Positions 1 through 12,117 of a stretch of DNA of 64,000 bases are shown here, piece by piece. The DNA is taken from assembly GCA_023653785.1 (NCBI GenBank), contig JAMKCH010012738.1, forward strand, positions 1-64,000, given 5' to 3'. The notes beneath the pieces are model-generated. The model did not search any database. It was not told the origin of the DNA and saw only the letters and a program-made list of their open reading frames with translations. The stretch's first letter is position 1, and every line of letters begins with the position of its first letter. A program made the position numbers and the translations under genes. The DNA comes from Ophioderma brevispina. Lineage: Eukaryota; Echinodermata; Ophiuroidea; Amphilepidida; Ophiodermatidae.

Positions 1-1480
1 AAAGGCATTCTGCGTACTGCGTGTCATTTTGTGCTGCCACTTACGCACTCGGAGTCAGAGCGTAGGAGATCTTTTCTTTAGGTGCGCGTTATGCATGCAC
101 AGTTCACATTCACCCCGAGCATGTGTGCGTTTTTTTAGTTGTAGTTTTTTTTGCCTCGTTTCATCGTAAATTAACCAACTGTTAATCCCATCCGGGCAAT
201 CCCAGATCCGACTCGTTTTCATAGATGTGGGGTCGGGGTGGGTGTCGGTAGGGGTAAGGGTTCACCGATTGCCGACAAACGCCCATGTACCGACATTAAA
301 ACGAATAACGACACGAACGTGTTAATGGTTGTGTCGCATGTCGGGAAGTGGTGTCTTTGTAGGTGTTTAATAATGCAGCATTGCCGAAAAAATTTTGCCA
401 ACGGATTTTTGGCCCGATAGGCCTATGACGAATTGGAGTGCCACAACCACCACATGACATGCAGTTTTCTTATTTGGTGTTTTTATGACAGATTCCCGAA
501 AAAAAGTGGCAGAACGCTAAAACGTCTGTTGCCGTTGCCGTTGCCTTATACAAGAGCAATATGCTCACATTTTCCAAATGACACACAACTAGGCTCTCTA
601 TAGGCCCTGCCTTGACATTTAATTCTCAGGTAGTTGTATCATAAAGGTAAGGCATTTTTTCCGCCGGAGCCATGAAAGAGGGAATCTTACTTCTAAGTCA
701 AAAAACCCCGATTTTTAAAGGAAACGTATGAAATGGTGTGGAGAATTTATATGGACAACTTAAATCCAATAAAATAGATCCCTTTATTCAATGATCCCTG
801 CAGCTGCATGGCCTGAATTACCTAATTTTATATTTCCTTGTAGGCCTATATTTTTTAAACAGATCGGTTTTTGCCTTTTTGAAACAACAAGGTTCGCGAT
901 GCACTCCCTCACTCACTCACTCACCCCCCCCCCCCTATCCCACCACACCACCTATCCACTCCACAGTTTATTGACTTCCTGAAGGCTGTCCACTAGAGCA
1001 TTCTCTTGCTAACGCGTATTTGGCATGGGTTTGCGCTTGTTTCTGTGGCGTCAATACGCAAGGTAAGCTGCGCTTTTTGTTCATGCAAACAGAGGAGCAC
1101 TTGAAGGGAAATTGCAATTTTTAGGCCTATTTCGTCGTTTTTCTCTAAAACTAAGTCGATGACACCCAGTTTTTTATTAGTGCGGCCGAAAAGATCTTAT
1201 CAAGGTGCTTAACATAATTATAAAATCAAAACTTCGTTGATTTTTTTAGATTTAAATGCCTGGAAAAACGCAACATTTCCAGTTTTCCCATGAGCTCTGT
1301 AAAATTTTTGAAAATAATACCGTTTTTCTGGTAACAGCCTATAGGTCAAAACAAGTCGGTGACCCCCCATTTTTTATTTCTTCAGATTTGTCACCTATAT
1401 CATAAAAATACCATATATCCAAAATTAAGAAAATCGTTCATTATTTCAATTAATCCTCTATAAAACCCTTGTTGGAGCAT
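1..1480. other. Non-coding stretch, no gene seen
   Basis: No reading frame here looks like a protein. Small simple repeats are visible: three GTTGCC units near 529-546 and a run of CACT units followed by a C-tract near 905-935. The TAGGCCTAT word occurs near 418, 840 and 1122. Confidence 0.6.
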
Positions 1481-1484
1481 TCTG

Positions 1485-2188
1485 CAAACTCTGACATCCT
1501 CTTGCTCGGCATCATCGTAGCATCATCTCTCGTTAATGCCTTCCACGTACGTTTCAATCCTAATTCCCAAAGCTTCTATCTTTTCAGCCATCCTAGCGTC
1601 TAGCTGCGCAATATCAACAGTTGGCTGTCGCTGGCCTTCATCATTCTAGGTACTCGGTCACACCTGGATTCCTCGTCTTCTCACTGTGGTAAAACGACTC
1701 GAATTCCTGAGCCTCACGAATAGCCTTTCCCAGCGTCTCTGGCCTCGCCTGAAAAAGGTCTTCCGCATAACGTGGTTCATCTATCGCATTCTAAAGTAAT
1801 CTCGGCCATAACATTTCGTCCCTTTTTTTCAGTCAGCGGGTAAGCTCGAGTCGTCAACCTTTTGATATCACTTCAAAGGCTATGAAGACTCTCCCCTGGT
1901 GGTTCCTCCGGATCAACTCTTGGAAGTGACTCTTTTCAGTACACTCTGTGTGGTCCAAACTCCTGGGACATCACTTTCATCAGGCCCCCCAACGTCATTT
2001 CCTTGGGATCAACAATCATTAGACTCAGATTAGCAAGTGCGTCCCCATAACCACTTATGAAGAAACTGGGAGGGTAGCTTCCCTATCCGTCCAGCCATTA
2101 TACTCCTTACATGTCTCAAAGTGTAACCGAAAATCTCTCCACGGTGTTTTCCATCAAAAGTCAACGGTTTTCTCTCAACCTTTAGTCT
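1485..2188 (-). pseudogene. Retrotransposon gag-like coding relic (Ty3/gypsy-type)
   Basis: Read on the minus strand, this encodes broken pieces of a retrotransposon capsid (Gag) protein. One piece, around 2070-2150, reads TPWRDFRLHFETCKEYNGW, matching the W-x-x-F...F-E...N-G-W signature of retrotransposon gag domains. The next, around 1965-2042, reads DALANLSLMIVDPKEMT followed by GLMKVMSQEFGP. Further downstream come gag-like strings around LTR-AYPLTEK (near 1840) and DEESR (near 1680). The pieces lie in different frames with several stops, so the copy is dead. No protease, RT or integrase follows at lower coordinates. The Ty3/gypsy assignment rests on gag style alone; another LTR or gag-bearing element is possible. 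Confidence 0.6.
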
Positions 2189-2396
2189 TCACTCATAGAA
2201 TAATGCAACAGAAGTTGCATTCACTAGATTGAATTGAGTTGGGATGACTCAACTGAGTCAATTCAAGATATCAACTAGTAACCCCAACTCAACTCAGCCA
2301 AGTAAAGATTACTTTCTCTTTCATTAATTCAACTCAAGCCATCTCAACTCAACTCGATCAATTTTATGCAACAGCCCGTTGCATTTTTCTATGAGT
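2189..2396. mobile_element. Small inverted-repeat element inside the gag relic
   Basis: The ends are imperfect inverted repeats of about 35 bp beginning CACTCATAGAA-AATGCAAC. Each end carries its own short palindrome (AATGCAAC...GTTGCATT). The interior is made of CAACTCAACT-type words. About 208 bp long with no coding capacity, it interrupts the gag relic, which continues at 2397. It looks like a MITE; target duplication is not clear. Confidence 0.6.
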
Positions 2397-2740
2397 GTTG
2401 GGGTGATCTCTTCGGTATTTGTCACCCTCTTTTCTCTCTTTAATGGAGGTGGGAGAAACGGTTCAGTGTCTCTTCTTCTCTTTTCTCCCCTCAACTGTGG
2501 TGAGGCATGCCATGCTGCCTCACTTACGCAACTCTCACACTTCAAACAACCCCTAACATCTTCCGCAGCCTTCTGCACAAGCTCATCTGATCTTCGTTGT
2601 CTCTTTACATTTCTCTCACAAAGGTAACGCCCATCATGTTCGCTCACCCGTCGTTCTCTCTCCAACAAATCATCCTCAAGCATGCATCTTATACTCGCTT
2701 ATCTCTCTCTGGAGGCTATCCTCTTTCTGCCTTAACCTTT
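2397..2740 (-). pseudogene. Upstream (N-terminal) part of the gag relic
   Basis: The minus strand stays open for about 95 codons and encodes a highly charged Arg/Glu/Lys-rich polypeptide containing ERERRVSEHDGRYLCERN. This fits the N-terminal linker that precedes the gag domain, and it lies directly upstream of the domain across the small inverted-repeat element at 2189-2396. I do not recognise the segment independently; the assignment depends on position and charge. Confidence 0.4.
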
Positions 2741-2756
2741 CACTACTCTCTTATTC

Positions 2757-3507
2757 TAGATTGGTTAAATTTGACACTAAAATTGTCAAATTTTACACGG
2801 AAAATTAGTTCGCCGGGAAACCACAAATTATTGGTCAAAACGACACGGAAAAATGTGTCAAATGAAATGACACAGAAAAGTTTTAGAAATCACTCAAAAT
2901 CCGAATCAAAATGAAAATTTTTGTGTTAAAAAAGAATCGGAATAAACAACCATCAGTATCAAACTGAATAATTTCCGTGTCAAATTGAATAGATTTTCAT
3001 GTCAAATTTTAACACATTTGGGAGGTTCAAAATCAATCGGGAAATTTGACACCAAAAAGAAAATATGCACAATGCAAATTTGGGAAGTGTGTATCATTTT
3101 TATTCACGAACTTGTGAATGCAAAACAGTGAATGGAACACAGTATATGTATTGTGCATAAAAACATGAGAATGCAGCTGCATTGCTTGCACTAAACAAGT
3201 GCCATAAGTTTTTCCTGTCAAACATATGATCCGTGGTGTTCGCGATCTTAGATCACATGATCAATTATACAGTCGGGTGGCGAATCACGATCGCAAGATT
3301 TGCGATAAACAGTGGGCAACCAATCACATCGCTTGCGGTTTGATTGATTCGGAAACTTTGTTAAAGATTCCTGATTTATTTCCGATTCGGAAAAAGAAGT
3401 TTCACACTTTTCCACCTCATAACGACCAATAAATTGGTCACTCTGACACAAACAAGTGTCAAAATTAAACGACACGGGAAATTTGACAAATTTCAATTAA
3501 GAGTGTA
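2757..3507. mobile_element. Inverted-repeat element rich in GTGTCAAATTT motifs
   Basis: Both ends carry the motif TTGTCAAATTT in inverted orientation (2782-2796 and 3480-3496). GTGTCAAAT-like words recur in both orientations through the ends. The centre (3040-3400) is unrelated, unique-looking sequence with no protein similarity. Pyrimidine-rich DNA of the gag 5' region flanks both sides, so this is probably an insertion. Exact ends and target duplication are uncertain. Confidence 0.45.
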
Positions 3508-4030
3508 TTCTCCTTTAATAGTCGCTTTAAATCCCTCAAGCATTCTTCATCTTTCAACATCCATTGCCCTTCTGGCTCTCTATTCTCTTTCCCCACTCTT
3601 TCCCTCTCTTGTGCCATGATTCACTCGCTCTAAGTTGCTCCTTCTCCCATTCCTTTGACTTGCACTCATCATTACTTCCAGATCTTAAACTCCGCCGCCG
3701 ATACCGGTGCCCCAAGAGGTCCTCTCCTCTCACATTCCATCTTTACCTCTATTCCTTTCCTATGCCTGGGCTCTTCTTCCCTTACCCTCACATGCTCGGG
3801 TAGTCCATTCTCTTTCCCTCTAACAAAGCTTTACCATTCTTAATCTCCTCTTCCCTTGACCATGAGCCATGTGTATTCTAAGTTCTCCTCTCCCATTAAA
3901 ATCACGTTGGGGATCACAGCGTGGGTCACCAATCTTTCTTTTACATTATGTTCGCGCAATACCCTTTCATCAATATGCAGGTATGGCCAATCTTTGCTAT
4001 CCGTCTCTAATCTCAAGCGATCTCTATTAA
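3508..4030 (-). other. Charged low-complexity sequence, possible 5' region of the gag relic
   Basis: The plus strand is pyrimidine-rich. Its complement encodes Lys/Glu/Arg-rich strings such as ECKSKEWEKEQLRASE near 3610-3670, broken by stops. It resembles the charged gag N-terminus at 2397-2740 and could be the same element continuing upstream. No conserved domain is visible. A GGACA/GACAA-rich run follows at 4040-4110. Confidence 0.3.
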
Positions 4031-4417
4031 GTTTAAATTATTGGACAGAACGGGACGGGACAGGACAGACAAGGACAAACATAGGAATAGACAAGACGAG
4101 ACAGTAGGCAAGGGACATGGTATCCGTGTGAGCCAGTCATGAATGATGAACGAGAGGAAAAAACAGAAGAGTAGGTATGGGGGGGGGTGAAAAACGGATT
4201 GATAACAGATTGATAGATCAAAAACCATACTTAATATAGACCTAATTTGATATTTATTAATAGCTCTTTTTAGGTTTAGTATAAAAAACATTAAGGGTTG
4301 GGTCATATAGACTTCCCGCCATAATTTTCCTCACCGTCGCCCCTTCCCTTTACACATTTCAAACTTCGCATAAATACGGTTTCATCGATATGATCGAAAA
4401 AATCAGGAAAAAATCGG

Positions 4418-4930
4418 GGGTCACGAATGCAGTCAAAAACACCCAAATTTGATTACATAAAAAGTGCGACCTACAAACGATGATGGTTCTAACTATGTGT
4501 CAGATTGAACAGAGCGACGTGTTTCGTGCATGGAACCACATATACACAAAACACAGGTACACTATCAAAATTAAGCATAGCAAACATGTAGCTGATGAGA
4601 TTACCCAAAAGATAAATAAATTGCTCACAGGTTATCGAAACGCGTCCTACACTAGCTATCTCTCTGAGTTTCTCAAAATTAGAGAACCTTCTATGTCTTT
4701 TCCTACCAGGAATCCAAATTGGCTTTTCGCTGGAATGTGCTAAAACAGAACATCCATTAAGTCTAGGACACCGTCTTTGCAAACAAAGACACAGCTGTAT
4801 CTTATCTAAAAATAAATGGGATATTTATCCTAAGACAAGCGTACAGTTTTCCTTTTAATGTTCCGACGTTAAACAAAGCCTTATGATGATGAAACAGGAG
4901 ATTGCGTAACTCTATCACCCCCGTACTACT
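4418..4930. repeat. Direct repeat, left copy (partner at 6995-7490)
   Basis: Starting at GAATGCAGTCAAAAAC, the sequence is repeated in the same orientation from about 6995, with many small indels. Its last ~270 bp, from CTATCTCTCTGAGTTTCTC to ATCACCCCC, is the unit found three times in tandem at 7225-8040. No protein is encoded. The two copies flank the possible Penelope-like relic at 5656-6720. Confidence 0.65.
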
Positions 4931-5655
4931 TTATACTCCGTTCTATGCTCCTTCGTTTTGAACATAGGACACCCGATAGATAGTGCGCTGGCATTCTCTC
5001 CTGATGACCACGTATTAGCGAAGGATTCTTGCTGTTCGTCACCAAAAACATTTCCCAGGCTTACCAAATATAGAGGAATAAGACATTCTACAAAACAAAA
5101 AGAGTAGGAATATACATTAGAGATAGAGACTAAATGTATCAGATTCATTTTCTCAAACTGTCCAAAAGCCTTAGGACAAACCCATCATAATGTATCTTAA
5201 ATTTCTGATCTATATCGACTCAAGATTATATAAACTATAAATGAATATGGGGCCTTCTAAGCTACAAAAAATAGGCGGACTCTTACCCAAAAATCGAACT
5301 TTTAACGTCACAAAACCTAATTAGACAGTAGAAAGTTGCTAGTGGGGACCTGACTCTTTCGTATATAGCCTTTGGTTGGTCGCCTTCCAATTTTATTCGA
5401 ATTTTCCTGGAAAATTATCCGTAATGTCTCTCAAAAGTTACTACTCTGGCACAATTCGCCAAGTACAGTATAGGGCGTCTGTTTGTTAAGGACGGCTACG
5501 CGCGGTTGCCTCTGCGTAGCTACTAAGCAGTTAGCACCGCGCCGCCACGCCGACTTTTAACATACACGGCAGAGAGAATTACGCAATCATCTCTCAAAAT
5601 AATAACATTACAAACGCACCGAGCATCACTCTGACATCAGCTTGAACCTATCAAC

Positions 5656-5886
5656 ATGAGTTCTTCACCGTACTCTGACTCATTCGAACTTATTGTACCT
5701 CCGAGCCTGCCACCAAAAAACAAAACACCCCACCTACGCAGGACTCTACGGCAATTCAACTACAATCCAAGAACGGAAGATGTTAAGAAATGGAAATGTG
5801 AAAACTTCAACCACGCAGGACCGAGCCAGCCAAAATTAGGTCCAAGCCGGGAAACAGAAGCTTCACAAAAAAGAAGCTTAAACTGA
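5656..5886 (+). CDS. Short open frame of unknown function between the direct repeats
   Basis: This 76-codon frame starts MSSSPYSDSFELIVPPSLPP and includes basic and proline-rich parts. I do not recognise it. Its only interest is position: it lies between two long direct repeats and upstream of a possible Penelope-like N-terminal segment, so it may be the 5' remnant of the same element. It could equally be a chance frame. Confidence 0.2.
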   Translation: MSSSPYSDSFELIVPPSLPPKNKTPHLRRTLRQFNYNPRTEDVKKWKCENFNHAGPSQPKLGPSRETEASQKRSLN

Positions 5887-6189
5887 AGGCATCGCGCCAG
5901 TTAAAACTATACGTTGGAAACGTTGTTTCTGGCCTTTATTAGGCCATCAAATCTTCCAAAAAGAAGAGATGATTTATGTGTCCATGTGCTTCAGGTCTTT
6001 TAATTTAAATAAAGTACGTGTCAAGCAAAAAGCAACTCTTCTAGTATGACACACAACAAAGCCCATAAAATGACACTAAATAGGAAGTTCCGAAATAAAA
6101 AATATTAAAAGGCAACTAAGGACAAAACAAGTCCAGAAGATGCCATTTACATTCCAAAATTATTAACAAATATAAGAAGTCCAAAAACT

Positions 6190-6480
6190 AAAGGACTTAG
6201 CTGATTTGAACACAAGTTTGTCATAAATTTTAGCCAAACGAAAATTTTTCTGATGAAGAATATCCTGTATTAGGAAAAAAAGTTTGATATTTGTAGATAT
6301 CCCAAAAGACACACAAAGCAACTTGCTTAACAGGGATGTCGAATTATTTCATGAGAAAAAGCGCATACGGTCATTTAAGTCCAAAATGAGAAGCAAAACC
6401 AACTCACAACATAAAATAACGTTCTACTTGGACTCCTCTGTTTACTCACTGCTTAGATCTAGAAAAATGACCTAGAATCT
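6190..6480 (+). pseudogene. Possible Penelope-like element relic (N-terminal region of RT)
   Basis: Across two small frameshifts the translation reads KFVINFSQTKIF, then SDEEYPVLGKK, then LIFVDIPKDTQSN and LLNRDVELFHEKKRIRSF. This resembles the segment N-terminal to the reverse transcriptase of Penelope-like elements, where a V-N-L-S, E-x-x-x-L-x-K-G-L-x-F, P-T-P, then F-x-R-K-L-R pattern is usual. The surrounding direct repeats fit the LTR-like repeats of that class. No RT catalytic motif or GIY-YIG endonuclease was found, so the element would be truncated. The call is tentative. Confidence 0.35.
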
Positions 6481-6994
6481 ATAAGAGTAGAACTAGTCAA
6501 AACGCATGCCATCTCATGAATGCACTGATTTATGACTACTCGAAGACATTAAGGATTGAATTGAAACTATTCATAGATCTGTCTTTAGTACTTTTAAACT
6601 ATCTTGCTATCAAGATTCGATGTTGGACCTACAAAATCATAGTAGGGAAATCACGACGACTCTCAAGCAAAATAAAACCAAAGTCCTATTACAGTATTTC
6701 TATAAATGCGCCTAAATAGGGCCCGTCTGTTTCACATCAATAAAAACAAAAGCATATGTATACTCTGATCTTTATTAATAGGTCTTAGGTAACCTACTTG
6801 AACTTGCCTAAAAAGACAGGCGGCATATTACAAGAGATCAAAAATTCTATGCTTAATTTTCATGACGAAACAATTAATTTATGTCATAAAAGAACCAGAA
6901 TGACAAACACTTTATCTAGACATTCTGAAATGACACACATTTAAATAGTTAGATCATTTCAAGCCTTATTTTGTCACTTAAAATGGACAACTGC

Positions 6995-8040
6995 ACGCAT
7001 GCAGTCAAAAACAAATTTGATTCATTAAAAAGATGTGACATTTACAACGAGTGATGGTCTAAAGATGTGTCAGATTGACAGAGCTACGTGTCTCGCTGCA
7101 TGAAAACATGATACAAAACACAAAGGTCCATATCAAAATTAGCATAGCAAAATGTAAGCTGATGAGATTACACAAAAGATCCAAATTAAATGTGCTCACA
7201 GGTAATCGAAACGCGTCTTACGATAGCTTTTAAGGTTTCTCAAAATCAGGAACCTTCTATGTCTTTTCCTACCCAGGATCAAATTGGCTTTTCCGCTGGA
7301 ATTTGCTAAAACAGAACATCCATTAAGTCTATGTACACAGTCTTTGCAAACAAAGACAAAGCTGTATCTTATATAAAAATAAATGGATATTATACATAAG
7401 ACAAGCGTAAAGTTTTCCTTTAATGTTCCTCTTTAAACAAAGCCTTATGATGACACTGAACAGGAGATGCGTAACTCTATCACCCCCCTATAGCTTTTCA
7501 AGTTTCTCAAATCAGAGAACCTAAATTAAATATGTCTTTTCCTCAAATACCCAGGAATCAAATTGGCTTTTCGCTGGAATTTGTTAAAACAAAACATCCA
7601 TTAAGTCTATGTACACCGTCTTGCAACAAAGACACAGCTGTTCTGTCTAAAAATAAAGGATATTTTATCCATAAGACAAGCGTACAGTTTTACTTTTAAT
7701 TGTTATCTTTAAACAAGGCCTTATGATGACTGAACAGGAGATGGCGTAATCTATCAACCCCCCCTTACTACTTATAGCTTTTTAAGTTTCTCAAATCAGA
7801 GAACCTTATATGTCTGTTTCCTACCCAGGAATCAAATGGCTTTTCGCTGGAATTTCTAAACAAAACATCCATTAAGTATATGCTACAAAGTCTTGAAAAC
7901 AAAGACACAGCTGTATCTGGCTAAAAATAAATGGATATTTTATCCAAAAGGACAAGAGTACAGTTTTCCTTTTAATTGGTCCTCTTTAAACAAAGCCTCA
8001 TGATGACTGAACAGGAGATTGCGTAACTCGATAACCCCCC
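6995..8040. repeat. Direct repeat, right copy, with three tandem ~270-bp units
   Basis: The first ~500 bp repeat the 4418-4930 copy. The 3' ~270-bp unit then occurs three times in a row (about 7225-7490, 7491-7770, 7771-8040). Each unit includes GAACATCCATTAAGT, AAAATAAATGGATA and a closing CAGGAGAT...ATC-ACCCCCC. The units differ mainly by one- and two-base indels, so either the array is old or this stretch has sequencing indels. Confidence 0.7.
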
Positions 8041-11000
8041 TACTAATAAATTGAGTAATTTTATGCTGAGGACTAAGGGGACAGCAACAAGTCTCGTTGA
8101 GACAAATGTGCGGACCACGCTCTAATGGGGAGGGCCAATTTCCCCTCCCCAATTCCTCACTGCCTCCAAGATGCCAGGGAGAAACACAATGAAGAAACCA
8201 GTGTTGAACAAGAACGAAAAAGGAAAGGATGGTTCATGTTCAAAGGTCCCATGCATCCACCCTACTCGCGCGCGGTGCGTAAGAATTTTTATTTTGAGTT
8301 AAAAACTCTGCTACGCGGGATGTGCGCTCTGGTTTGTTGCGCGGGCAATCGACGCTTCAGGCGCGGAAGAAATTTCGGAAGATATTCGGGTATTTGGAAC
8401 GATGCCAAAAAGTTGTTAATAATGACCCAAAAAAACTCCTAATGGTTTAATGTTTTATGATGATGTATTTTGGGACCAGGTATTAGGTTTAGTGACCGGG
8501 CCGAGGGTTTTTGTTGTATTTGTAATGTATTTGTCGCATTTCTGGTGTGTATCTGTGTATATAAATCTACCAAAAAGACCTGGCAACGTAAAATCCACAA
8601 GTTTTTAAAAGAAAAAGTACGAGCCGACAAATTTAATGAAAATGTAAAGAGAGACCCACGTATACTCAAGGTGGTCTGCCCCAGTGGCACACTTGGTCCC
8701 ATTTCTTCTATCCGAATCTTTTTTTTAGAACATTTCATTTATTCATTAAAGCAACCATAACATCAGACCAAATGGTTGATTAAAATAATCAAACTGCACT
8801 TGTTCTGCTTAAGGTTATATTGGCAGAAGAATTTGGAATTAGATTACTATTCTTGGGTAAAGGCGTCATTGTTATGACCCTTGAATAATTTTCAAGTTGA
8901 TATTGCTTAGTTTTTTTTGTTGCGTTTTGGTTTTTGACTTGATTTGTGGTTTTAATTCAACGATTCCGAGACCGTTTCGAGTGCAGATCCGTCGTAACTA
9001 TATTATACGCAACTAGCGGGCTCCCGCTGGCTGAGGGAACGGGAGCGATCACTGAATGGAAAACGTCACTGGAACAGAAGCGACACCACCTCAAACTCCC
9101 GTAATTACCCAAGTCAAAACATTCTTAACATTGTAAAGTTCCTTGGTTACCGTCATATCCTATAGCTCATGCAGTTACCAGTATTTAATCCCCGTATAAC
9201 TTTCATACTTTTAATCATCTCTCAAACAATACTACCGTGTCCTATATAACTCGTAGTTCCGTCAGACCAGAAAACCAAGCGGAAATAACATGAAGTATTT
9301 TTTATTCGTACCGTTCTAATTTTAAATAATAAAACGTAATTATTTATCCCTATACTTCAGTGTTAACCTTTTTTATCTCAAAGGTACTCCCCATGGGGTA
9401 ACCCGTATAGTTAATGTTAGAGCCACAAATTTTGTTCTCGTAACTCCTCAAACTCCAATAAAGTCCCCGTCAACCTTCAGTTAGGACCCTCTTGACTTCT
9501 TTCTTACATTTTCTTTCTGTTTCTCATATCCCTCAAACACCCCCCGACAAAATTAACGTTTTCTCTCTCATTTCCTCTCTTCAACCATATATCCCTCTAA
9601 ACTCTCTTTCTCTCTCTCTTTTTCTCTTCTCTTCTATCTCTTCTCTCTCTCTCTCTCTTCCTCTTTCTGTATGACCATCTCTCCCCTCTCTCCCCTCTCT
9701 CTTTTCACTATAATGCTAACATTGCTATTCCTCTACAAAGTACGATTTCTATCTCATCCGTCACCCAAAGACCCTTACAAATACATTGAATGTGTGATTA
9801 TTCCACATACGTGATGTGTTGTTTAAGTAAAGAAAAGTGTTTTGGGAAGTATTGAACAATTTTCTAATTAACAACCAAGTTTTTGAGTCCATTTTTTTCT
9901 CGGTATATCAGGTATGATTTGGTTTGTCTATACTTCCTTAACATAGATAATAAAATATAAAAGCTTAAGTCCATGGCATGGGCTATCAATGGGATTTTTA
10001 TATAAATTTATTATCAATTGGAACTATAAACTTTTAGTGTTTTTTTTTGAACGTTTTTATCTTCTTCTTCAGTTACTGAATATTCAGATTTTACCGTTTC
10101 TGGCAATTTTTGGGCCTTTTTTCATTTTCACCTTCACACAAAAATAGAATTAAAAAAGAGCATAAAATTGGGGACATGTTATTTTTGTTACTTTTTGTGA
10201 TAATACAACTGCTTTTTCATTTAAAAAAGAAAAAGACTTAGTTACGTGTTTGAATTAGTTTATAAGTCGTATTTTACTAGAGGAGACACGTAGCAATTCG
10301 ATCACCTACACTGCAAACAGTGTTTAGAAAACGTGTGCACATGAGTGGTTTCAGGTATAAACAGTCAACCTCTCTGAATGCTTGGTTTTTCAAATCTCTA
10401 AACCCCAATTCAAAATGCCTAAAATGTTTAGAATTTAACTTTTAGATATAAGGTGTTTAGATATTAAACATATATTTCAAATGTTTTAACCGGGATTGCA
10501 AAACAGTGTTAGAAAGGTTTTAATTTCAAATCGTCTGTTTTTCAGTTACCGTGGGCAATTAGGGAACCACCTGTTATTTCTACGATAAGCTTATAAATTT
10601 ATAAATATGGCCACTCAGAATCACTCAAAAACTTTTATTGGTGAAACCCCTGGAAAAGTACGTAAAGTACACTGAAAAGCCCCAACCCTGGCTGAAAATA
10701 ACTAAAATGACTAATTGGCAGCAAAAACACCCTTTGGGTAATACATGCATGGTTTTTCCCCTGCACAGTGTCGTCTCTGCAAAATATGGACAGATGATTT
10801 TAACCGTACCATCATGGTCTTTTGGCAGGAAAATTCGAAGTTTTATTTTATTAAATACCTGTGTACCTATGCAACCGTAATCTGTACGCACCACCCGGTC
10901 TAGCAAGAGGAACATCTTTTTGTAAGAGAACATAATAATATACTTATCCAATTGTCCTCAGATAAACGGCTAATTGACTCGCAAACATATGCAAGGATGG

Positions 11001-11640
11001 TGTGCCTAATAATGAACATGATGAAGGTGCCACTGATTACGAAGGTTATTTACGATGGTATATTAAGGAATCTCATAAAAATCAGTAACTAATTTCATTA
11101 CTTGAATTCGACTTTATTCATGAAATTTGTCCCTCGATCTGCTAAAAAGAATGATAGCACTAAACTGATACTATACTATATAATGGCGAATCATATTCTT
11201 CCCTTGAAATCACCGCGAAAAAGTTAAAAAATTAGATACTGTATTTATGAATCTACTGTTTTCAACAGAGAAGAGACGTTTTCCCTATGATTTACTTGCT
11301 ATAGTTGAGAGAATATTTTTGGTTCAAGATTTGGGTGAAATCACCTGGATCATTTTAATAAAATCTATTTCCCGTCCAAAGTATCACTTTTAGTCTGTTT
11401 TTACGAAATACTTCAAAGGCATTTTTATTGTTATGAACATTCATTTCAATGTAAAATGAAGCTGACAACTTTGATGTTTCCTGATAATAACTGCACATTA
11501 GGCCAGATGCATGTTTTTCAACTCTCCTTGTAGTACAATTTTGTATTTATTATACTTCCATTCCGTTTCTATGGTCAGGGTGACGGTTAGCCTACATACC
11601 CAAATTAAAGATAATGATCGACCAGAACTCAAATACTGTC
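8041..11640. other. Non-coding stretch; pyrimidine microsatellite inside
   Basis: Open frames at 8125-8442 and 8470-8760 (about 100 codons each) and at 10625-10951 (minus) show no recognisable domain and look like chance frames. A CT-rich microsatellite occupies roughly 9596-9710. No other structure was recognised. Confidence 0.5.
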
Positions 11641-11660
11641 AAATATTAATATGCCGACAA

Positions 11661-11749
11661 GTAGTGGGCCCAGCCGGGCTCAACTTTACACAGACAATCC
11701 AAAAGTAAAATCAATAATGTCTATGGTTTAGACCGCTGCGCCACGAGGA
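11661..11749 (-). repeat. tRNA-like SINE head fragment
   Basis: Read on the minus strand, CCTCGTGGCGCAGCGGTCTA resembles a tRNA 5' end with a pol III A box (TGGCGCAGCGG). About 65 bases later, GAGCCCGGCTGGGCCCAC resembles a decayed T-arm/B-box region. The stems do not pair well enough for a working tRNA, so a tRNA-derived SINE remnant is more likely. No tail was identified. Confidence 0.35.
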
Positions 11750-11790
11750 AGCTTGTAGTTTACCACTCGCAATTGTTGTATAGCCCCGTA

Positions 11791-12117
11791 TCAATATGAC
11801 GTCAGCCATGTTGGTGGATATACGCATTCCAGTACTAAAAAACATTCACCTGTCAATAATCTCTGTGCAATCGCTAAACAGGGATCATTTGACAGTTGAA
11901 TGTATTGTAGTAACTGGAATGCGTCTATCTGTTCCACCAACATGGCTGGCTGTTGAATACGGTCTATAATGCTGTATGTAAGGTCCCAGTATGATTTTTT
12001 AACAAAAGAATCTCGTAAAACACTATTTTCTTGTATAAGGCAAGTATTTTCAATGTTAGTCATAAAAGGACACTCATGATGATAAATAGAATCATGTACT
12101 AAATTTGGCCAATTCAT
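11791..12117 (-). CDS. Unidentified open frame, 108 codons
   Basis: A minus-strand frame begins MNWPNLVHDSIYHHECPF and ends near PPTWLTSY. It has ordinary amino-acid composition and several aromatic and leucine residues, but no motif, signal peptide or membrane segment I can name. It could be a stray exon, a transposon remnant or chance; the surrounding 1 kb gives no context. Confidence 0.2.
   Translation of the reverse strand: MNWPNLVHDSIYHHECPFMTNIENTCLIQENSVLRDSFVKKSYWDLTYSIIDRIQQPAMLVEQIDAFQLLQYIQLSNDPCLAIAQRLLTGECFLVLECVYPPTWLTSY

Noticed and set aside
7225..8040. CRISPR-like array of regularly spaced repeats
   Set aside because: The repeats are ~270-bp tandem units without unique spacers, in an animal-like genome; a tandem array fits better.
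11661..11749. A functional tRNA gene
   Set aside because: Only A-box and T-arm-like words are visible; acceptor and anticodon stems do not pair, so a SINE remnant is the better call.
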